This document shows, in pieces, positions 8,904-12,789 of a stretch of DNA of 12,789 bases. The DNA lies in contig CAMCIE010000016.1 of NCBI GenBank assembly GCA_945874815.1, positions 1 to 12,789 of the forward strand, in the 5' to 3' direction. Positions within the stretch are counted from its first letter, which is position 1. Each line of letters begins with the position of its first letter. Under the pieces are notes generated by a model. It was not told where the DNA came from, ran no database searches, and saw nothing but the letters and a program-made list of their open reading frames with translations. Source of the DNA: an uncultured Bacteroidales bacterium. Lineage in GTDB: Bacteria; Bacteroidota; Bacteroidia; Bacteroidales; UBA932. The translations under genes and the position numbers were made by a program.

Positions 8904-10025
8904 ATGCAGATGAGAAACAACCATGTAGTCATAATGGCGGGAGGTATCGGAAGCCGGTTCTGGCCTATGAGCACGACTCAGCTTCCGAAACAGTTTGTGG
9001 ACATCCTTGGCATTGGAAAAACACTGATTCAGATGACCGTGGACCGGTTCTCCACATTGTGCCCGAAGGAAAATCTTTGGGTCGTGACGGGGGAGAGATA
9101 TGTCTCCACAGTCAAAGAACAGATACCAGATATCATTGAAGATCATATAATTGCGGAACCCGTGGCAAGGGGAACCGCACCTTGCATAGCCTATGCGTGC
9201 TGGAAAATCAACAGCCGTTATCCTCAGGCCAATATTGTGTTTACCCCTTCCGATGCCCTGGTCCTTGATACAGAGGCGTTCCGCAATGTCATCGCCGGTG
9301 CCCTTGAATTCACCGCCGAAGGCGAAAGGATTGTGACAGTCGGCATAAAGCCTTCCCGTCCGGAAACAGGATACGGATATATCGAGGCGGGACAGCCTGC
9401 TTCCTCCGTCCTGTCAGGCACTGTGTTCAAAGTGAATTCTTTCCGTGAGAAACCTGACAGGAAGACAGCAGAGTATTATATATCCAGAGATAATTATCTG
9501 TGGAATGCCGGAATTTTTGTGTGGAACGTCAGGACCATCGTCTCGCAACTGAGAAAATATATACCTGAGACGGCGAAAATTATGGATGAGATGGCTCCTT
9601 CGTTCTTCTCGGATGCTGAGGCAGAGAAGGCAGCGGAACTTTTCCCTCTGTGTGAGAAAATTTCCATTGACTATGCCGTGATGGAAAAGTCCGATTGCAT
9701 ATACACCCATCCTGCAGATTTCGGATGGAGCGACCTCGGCACATGGGGGGCACTCAAGTCCCTTCTTCCCAACGACCCGCATGGAAATGCCCTGGCCAGG
9801 AGGGGAGAGGACGAATTGGGCCATGTGCGTGTGCAGACGGAGAATATTCCGACTGGAGGAGGTAATGTGAAAATGTTCGACTGCCGTGATTGCATCATCC
9901 ATGTGCCTGATACCAAGGATGTTGTGGTTCAGGGACTCGAAGGTTATATTGTCGCTGAACACGCAGACCGGCTCCTTGTATGCCGTCTGGACCATGAACA
10001 GGAAATAACAAAGTATATCAAATAA
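8904..10025 (+). CDS. manC: Mannose-1-phosphate guanylyltransferase (GDP-mannose pyrophosphorylase)
   Basis: A 373-residue nucleotidyltransferase making GDP-mannose from mannose-1-phosphate and GTP, for polysaccharide mannose or GDP-fucose. Seen: the N-terminal signature MAGGIGSRFWPMS followed by LPKQF (K29), the segment FTPSDALV, the sugar-phosphate motif SFREKPD (180-185), WNAGIFVWNV, and the C-terminal DFGWSDLGTWGAL. It is the short, single-function form with no fused mannose-6-phosphate isomerase. The frame stays open upstream to an ATG at 8793, but that extension overlaps the hydrolase gene and its promoter and is not family-like. The start at 8904 (or 8910, also in frame) puts the signature where relatives have it. 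The usual Arg after WPxS is Thr here, a mild deviation. The gene is followed 21 bp later by a small gene. Confidence 0.93.
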   Translation: MQMRNNHVVIMAGGIGSRFWPMSTTQLPKQFVDILGIGKTLIQMTVDRFSTLCPKENLWVVTGERYVSTVKEQIPDIIEDHIIAEPVARGTAPCIAYACWKINSRYPQANIVFTPSDALVLDTEAFRNVIAGALEFTAEGERIVTVGIKPSRPETGYGYIEAGQPASSVLSGTVFKVNSFREKPDRKTAEYYISRDNYLWNAGIFVWNVRTIVSQLRKYIPETAKIMDEMAPSFFSDAEAEKAAELFPLCEKISIDYAVMEKSDCIYTHPADFGWSDLGTWGALKSLLPNDPHGNALARRGEDELGHVRVQTENIPTGGGNVKMFDCRDCIIHVPDTKDVVVQGLEGYIVAEHADRLLVCRLDHEQEITKYIK

Positions 10026-10046
10026 AACCGAAGAGGAATCTTGAAT

Positions 10047-10244
10047 ATGGCTGACAATTATCTGGAGAACAAGTTCGAGGCGCTTCAGCTCAGACGTGAG
10101 AAAGAAAAAAAAGCCAGGCAGGCAGCCTGGAAAAAGAGGATGGATGCTTATCGTAAGCGGCTTCAGGAACAAGCCATGGCTGAATGCCCTAAAGAGGGGC
10201 CTGTTTGTGAAGACGCCTCCAAATCCCGAGAGGATAACGTCTGA
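10047..10244 (+). CDS. Small highly charged helical protein (MADNYLENK-type), function unknown
   Basis: A 65-residue protein beginning MADNYLENKFEALQ. Residues about 8-45 are rich in Lys, Arg, Glu and Gln with Ala and few hydrophobics, predicting a long amphipathic or coiled helix; the tail has two cysteines (ECPKEGPVC). There is no signal peptide or membrane segment. A GAGG-like purine stretch at 10033-10036 lies about ten bases before the ATG; an in-frame TTG at 10041 is a weaker start. From memory, short proteins opening MADNYLE recur downstream of enzyme genes in Bacteroidales, which supports a real gene, but I know no proven function. It follows manC by 21 bp and is probably co-transcribed. 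Its last 56 bases overlap the end of the convergent peptidase gene, and it contains a terminator-like hairpin on the other strand. Confidence 0.6.
   Translation: MADNYLENKFEALQLRREKEKKARQAAWKKRMDAYRKRLQEQAMAECPKEGPVCEDASKSREDNV
10105..10130 (-). terminator. Probable intrinsic terminator for the S26-like peptidase gene, inside the small + strand gene
   Basis: Read on the minus strand there is a 6-bp GC-rich stem (CCAGGC pairing with GCCTGG, positions 10130-10125 and 10119-10114) with a 5-base loop, then one C and eight consecutive T (10112-10105). This is the form of a rho-independent terminator. It lies about 60 bases beyond the minus-strand stop at 10189, the right side and distance to end that transcript. 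On the plus strand the hairpin is followed by A-rich sequence and would not terminate manC transcription. Confidence 0.55.
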
Positions 10245-10653
10245 CTGGCGTAAGCTTGTCCCATATCCATGAATAGACCTTCCATGTGCGGCTGTCTGCA
10301 GTGTAGCTGCGTCCCTTCCTCCGGATTTCATACATGATGGCTATGATATTGTCTATTGTGGCCGTTTCTGTCTGGGCAACATTACCGTCTCCCATCAGTG
10401 TGACTAAGTTTCCGTCTCTTTTTATAATTCTGTGAATCAGATAGTTGCCCCTTGTATCCTTCACGAGGGCGACGCAACCTTTGCATATCTGCTCATCTTT
10501 CCACGGACCGAGGGTAATCACATCCCTCATGTTTGCCATGAACGGATTCATGCTATATCCCTTTACGGTCAGTGAAACAGTCTTTCCCTGAGCAACGATA
10601 CGGCGGACTTCTTCCATCATTGTCGCCTTGTCTATCAGAATGGTCTTTGTCAT
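10189..10653 (-). CDS. S24/S26-family (Sec11/SipW-like) serine peptidase homologue, soluble
   Basis: A 154-residue protein with the core of a signal-peptidase fold. KGYSMNPFM carries the candidate nucleophile S34 (the GxSMxP box of S26 peptidases), YLIHRIIKRDGN supplies H74 where bacterial type I signal peptidases have Lys, and TLMGDGNVAQTE supplies D89. A Ser-His-Asp set is the pattern of archaeal, eukaryotic Sec11 and Bacillus SipW enzymes. Unlike those, it has no hydrophobic anchor; the C-terminus is Trp- and Arg-rich (WKVYSWIWDKL, GIWRRLHK) and might bind membrane or a partner. It is divergent from an HprK-like kinase gene followed by an ABC exporter, which suggests it processes a peptide exported by that system; this is inference. 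Its 3' end overlaps the small + strand gene by 56 bp. A LexA-like, non-secretory role is the alternative. Confidence 0.82.
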   Translation of the reverse strand: MTKTILIDKATMMEEVRRIVAQGKTVSLTVKGYSMNPFMANMRDVITLGPWKDEQICKGCVALVKDTRGNYLIHRIIKRDGNLVTLMGDGNVAQTETATIDNIIAIMYEIRRKGRSYTADSRTWKVYSWIWDKLTPVRRYPLGIWRRLHKQAPL

Positions 10654-10670
10654 ATTTGAAACTTCTGATA

Positions 10671-10678
10671 CAAAAGTA
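10671..10678 (-). promoter_or_regulatory. Bacteroidetes -7 promoter box for the S26-like peptidase gene
   Basis: The minus strand reads TACTTTTG, a perfect TAnnTTTG. The predicted start near 10665 gives a leader of about 12 bases before the ATG at 10653. It is separated by 13 bp from the opposing box at 10692-10699. Confidence 0.65.
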
Positions 10679-10691
10679 CGGAAATAATTGC

Positions 10692-10699
10692 TAACTTTG
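10692..10699 (+). promoter_or_regulatory. Bacteroidetes -7 promoter box for the HprK-like kinase and exporter genes
   Basis: The plus strand reads TAACTTTG, a perfect TAnnTTTG, ending seven bases before the ATG at 10707. With the usual start 4-7 bases downstream of the box, the transcript would be leaderless or nearly so. No -33 TTG at the right distance was recognised. Confidence 0.65.
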
Positions 10700-10706
10700 G
10701 CTTCTT

Positions 10707-11588
10707 ATGGAAAATTTTGAAAAATACATGGTCGCCGGGCACGTTTTCGCCATCAGTCTGCCCGGGAATTATTCGAAAGAGGACTGCCTGAAGCCCTATG
10801 AACCTTTTGTATATAATGGTGCGGAAGAACCATTGTTCACATTATCCATTGAGGTGGCCGGACAATTTTCTGAAGCGGATTTTGGAAAGGTGAAGGAATG
10901 TTACAACGAAGAAGCCCCTTATTTCTGGATACTTGACAACGGAAGGTGGAACTTCGGATTTTCATATTCGAGAAAACGACCGGACTGCGTTGTCGTCCCA
11001 TCGGAGGACTTCACTGACAACAAGGTTTACATCCCTTCGGGGGCACGCTCCCAATTCATTGAATTTGCCGTGAGCAATGCCACGATGCTCCTTTATACCA
11101 TGAACACCACCACAAGGGACACCCTCCTGATACATTCGTCGGTGACAGTCAAGGACGGGGCTGCCTATGCTTTTCTGGGAAAAAGCGGTACCGGAAAAAG
11201 CACCCACTCACGCCTCTGGCTTGAGAACATCGAAGGTACATGGCTTTTGAACGACGATAATCCTGTCGTACGTATAATTGACTCAGAAACATATATTTAC
11301 GGGTCTCCGTGGAGCGGAAAGACTCCTTGTTACAAAAATGAGGTGAAGCCTCTCAAAGGAGTTGTCAGACTGACTCAGGCTCCATATAACAAGATTCAGA
11401 AATTGCCTCCCATCCAGGCTTATGCCGCCTTCATGCCATCCTGCTCGTGCATGAAATGGGACAGGAACCATACGGATGCCTTGCACAGGAGCGTGGAGGC
11501 AGTCGTGAAGTCTGTTAATTTCTGGGGCTTGGAATGCCTGCCTGATGCTGATGCAGCTCATGTATGCTGCAATGCTGTCACTGCCTGA
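10707..11588 (+). CDS. HPr-kinase-like P-loop protein (often labelled serine kinase or PEPCK-like) of a peptide-maturation type cluster
   Basis: A 293-residue cytoplasmic protein. The N-terminal half (1-140) is a poorly conserved domain without recognised motifs. The C-terminal half resembles the HprK/PEPCK nucleotide-binding fold: DTLLIHSSVTV, Walker A GKSGTGKST (158-166), THSRLWLENI, the acidic motif LLNDDNPVV (D183, D184), then YGSPWSGKT and LKGVVRL. True HPr kinase is an oligomer acting on HPr Ser46 and has a different N-terminal domain; this paralogue type is found beside transporters and modification enzymes in RiPP-like clusters, and some lasso-peptide relatives phosphorylate a serine of the peptide. 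The substrate here is unknown. The start at 10707 is fixed by the promoter box immediately upstream. The ABC exporter gene begins 8 bp after its stop, so the two are co-transcribed. Confidence 0.85.
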   Translation: MENFEKYMVAGHVFAISLPGNYSKEDCLKPYEPFVYNGAEEPLFTLSIEVAGQFSEADFGKVKECYNEEAPYFWILDNGRWNFGFSYSRKRPDCVVVPSEDFTDNKVYIPSGARSQFIEFAVSNATMLLYTMNTTTRDTLLIHSSVTVKDGAAYAFLGKSGTGKSTHSRLWLENIEGTWLLNDDNPVVRIIDSETYIYGSPWSGKTPCYKNEVKPLKGVVRLTQAPYNKIQKLPPIQAYAAFMPSCSCMKWDRNHTDALHRSVEAVVKSVNFWGLECLPDADAAHVCCNAVTA

Positions 11589-11596
11589 ATCAATTA

Positions 11597-12789
11597 ATGT
11601 ATATGCGGAAGTATTTCAAATGGTTTGCAGCGGCGGTGCGCCCTTATTCAGGTGCGCTTTCCGTAGTGCTGCTCTGTCATATCCTGCTTGCAGGGTGTGG
11701 AATTGCTTTCGTATATGTCAGCAAAGTCCTCGTTGACATTGCTGTCGGACTTGTTCCGGGAAGCATCCTTCTGTGGGCTTTTCTTTTCGCAGGTGTGATT
11801 GTCCTGCGAATTGCCCTGAACTCGTTGCGTACATGGCTCCAGACCAAGACAGAGGTCGCATTGAAAAACGGGTTGAGACGCCGTCTTTTCGACAATCTGC
11901 TCCATACACGTATCATGCAGGACGAGCACAGGCATTCCGGAGACGTAGTCAGCCGATTTCAGGAGGATGTGAGAGTGGTTGCATCCACGTTTGCAGTATC
12001 GGTTCCGGGACTTGCCGGCACGGTGCTCCAGTTCCTTGCAGCCTTCATTTTCTTTGTAATACTTGAATACAGGCTTGCTGTCCTGGTAGTTGTAATCCTG
12101 CCCCTCGGACTTGCAGTGGGTAAGTTCATTACATTGAAAATCAGGGATCTGACAAAGCAGATCAGGGCAAGCGACAGCAAAGTCCAGTCACATATCCAGG
12201 AAAGCATCCAGCATATCACCGTCCTCCAGTCACTCGAGCATGAGGGCCGGAGCATGGAGTCTCTTGACCAGCTTCAGGGTGAAGTTTACAACAACGAGAT
12301 CCGAAGGGTGAGGTTCAGTCTGTTTTCCAGGGTGATGATATCAATTGCCTTTTCCGCAGCGCAGGCCGTTGCCTTCCTCTGGGGTGTGGTCGGAATCAGC
12401 CAGGGGACCGTCACTTACGGTATGATGACAGCATTCCTTCAGCTCCTGGGTCAGATACAGAGGCCTCTGATGGAAATGAGTTCCCAACTGCCTTCCATAA
12501 TCCATTGTACAGCTTCGATTGACAGGCTTATTGAATTGGAACAGAATGCCGTCGCCGTTGAAACGGAGCCTGTGATGATGGAAGGAACAGCGGGAATCAG
12601 GTTCGAAAACGTATCGTTTTCTTATCCAGGAGCCACTTCCGGTGTACTCAGGAATTTTTCCCATGATTTCAAGCCGGGAAGCCGTACTGCCGTGATGGGG
12701 CCCACCGGAGTGGGGAAGAGTACAATGATAAAATTGATTATGTCTTTCCTGTCTCCTTCGGAGGGAAAGGTACGGATATATGATTCCTC
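11597..12789 (+). CDS. ABC exporter, membrane and ATPase domains in one chain, 3' end beyond the window
   Basis: An open frame of 397 codons with no stop before the window ends, starting MYMRKYFKWF. Residues about 15-310 form an exporter-type transmembrane domain with hydrophobic segments near 17-40, 56-72, 128-150, 156-174 and 249-275, and the coupling-type stretch SGDVVSRFQEDVRVV. The ATPase domain begins near 333 (IRFENVSFSYPG, aromatic A-loop Y343) and reaches Walker A GPTGVGKST (368-376); the Q-loop, signature and Walker B lie outside. It starts straight in the membrane domain with no N-terminal C39 peptidase, so any leader cleavage of a cargo would need another protease. It sits 8 bp after the HprK-like gene. 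Lipid A/MsbA-type or drug exporters are alternatives, but the neighbours favour peptide export. Confidence 0.88.
   Translation, partial: MYMRKYFKWFAAAVRPYSGALSVVLLCHILLAGCGIAFVYVSKVLVDIAVGLVPGSILLWAFLFAGVIVLRIALNSLRTWLQTKTEVALKNGLRRRLFDNLLHTRIMQDEHRHSGDVVSRFQEDVRVVASTFAVSVPGLAGTVLQFLAAFIFFVILEYRLAVLVVVILPLGLAVGKFITLKIRDLTKQIRASDSKVQSHIQESIQHITVLQSLEHEGRSMESLDQLQGEVYNNEIRRVRFSLFSRVMISIAFSAAQAVAFLWGVVGISQGTVTYGMMTAFLQLLGQIQRPLMEMSSQLPSIIHCTASIDRLIELEQNAVAVETEPVMMEGTAGIRFENVSFSYPGATSGVLRNFSHDFKPGSRTAVMGPTGVGKSTMIKLIMSFLSPSEGKVRIYDS

Noticed and set aside
9414..10331. 305-codon minus-strand open frame antisense to manC
   Set aside because: It lies opposite a clear GDP-mannose pyrophosphorylase, crosses the small gene and part of the peptidase gene, and its translation has no recognisable domain or coherent composition.
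11773..12066. Short plus-strand open frame in another frame of the exporter
   Set aside because: The exporter frame is continuously open from 11597 to the window end with clear membrane and ATPase motifs; the other frame gives a Cys/Arg-rich shadow.
1..12789. CRISPR arrays, tRNA or rRNA genes, insertion sequences, invertible promoter repeats
   Set aside because: No regularly spaced repeats, cloverleaf-like segments, transposase or recombinase motifs, or long terminal inverted repeats were seen; the only notable inverted repeat is the 9-bp promoter pair near 8850-8890.

Overview
The window looks like Bacteroidales chromosome (Bacteroides/Prevotella-like; genus not resolvable by eye). Reasons: the gene families and their order, start codons mostly without a strong Shine-Dalgarno, and four perfect matches to the Bacteroidetes -7 promoter consensus TAnnTTTG placed exactly in front of genes. 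No RNA genes, insertion sequences or CRISPR repeats were seen.

Region 1 (1-7852, + strand) is a tight surface-polysaccharide operon with 4-13 bp gaps. It runs: the 3' end of a Wza-type outer-membrane export gene, a full Wzc tyrosine autokinase/co-polymerase ending in a Tyr-Gly repeat, a CpsB/YwqE-type PHP phosphatase that would dephosphorylate it, a CapD/WbpM-type membrane nucleotide-sugar 4,6-dehydratase, a UDP-glucuronate 4-epimerase and a UDP-glucose 6-dehydrogenase. The first three control chain length and export. The last three make precursors: a UDP-4-keto-6-deoxy-HexNAc, and UDP-Glc to UDP-GlcA to UDP-GalA. No glycosyltransferase, flippase or polymerase is in view.

Region 2 (7849-8903) is a minus-strand, membrane-anchored serine alpha/beta hydrolase whose stop overlaps the ugd stop, followed by an 80-bp divergent promoter region. 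Region 3 (8904-10244, + strand) is manC (GDP-mannose synthesis) followed by a small, highly charged 65-residue protein gene.

Region 4 (10189-12789) is a separate module. A minus-strand Sec11/S26-like peptidase with no membrane anchor is divergent, across a 53-bp double promoter, from an HPr-kinase-like P-loop protein. That kinase is followed after 8 bp by an ABC exporter running off the window end. Peptidase, HprK-like kinase and exporter together resemble the maturation and export part of a ribosomally made, modified peptide (RiPP) cluster. No precursor peptide is proven here, and this is the most interesting part of the window. A probable intrinsic terminator for the peptidase gene lies inside the coding sequence of the convergent small gene.
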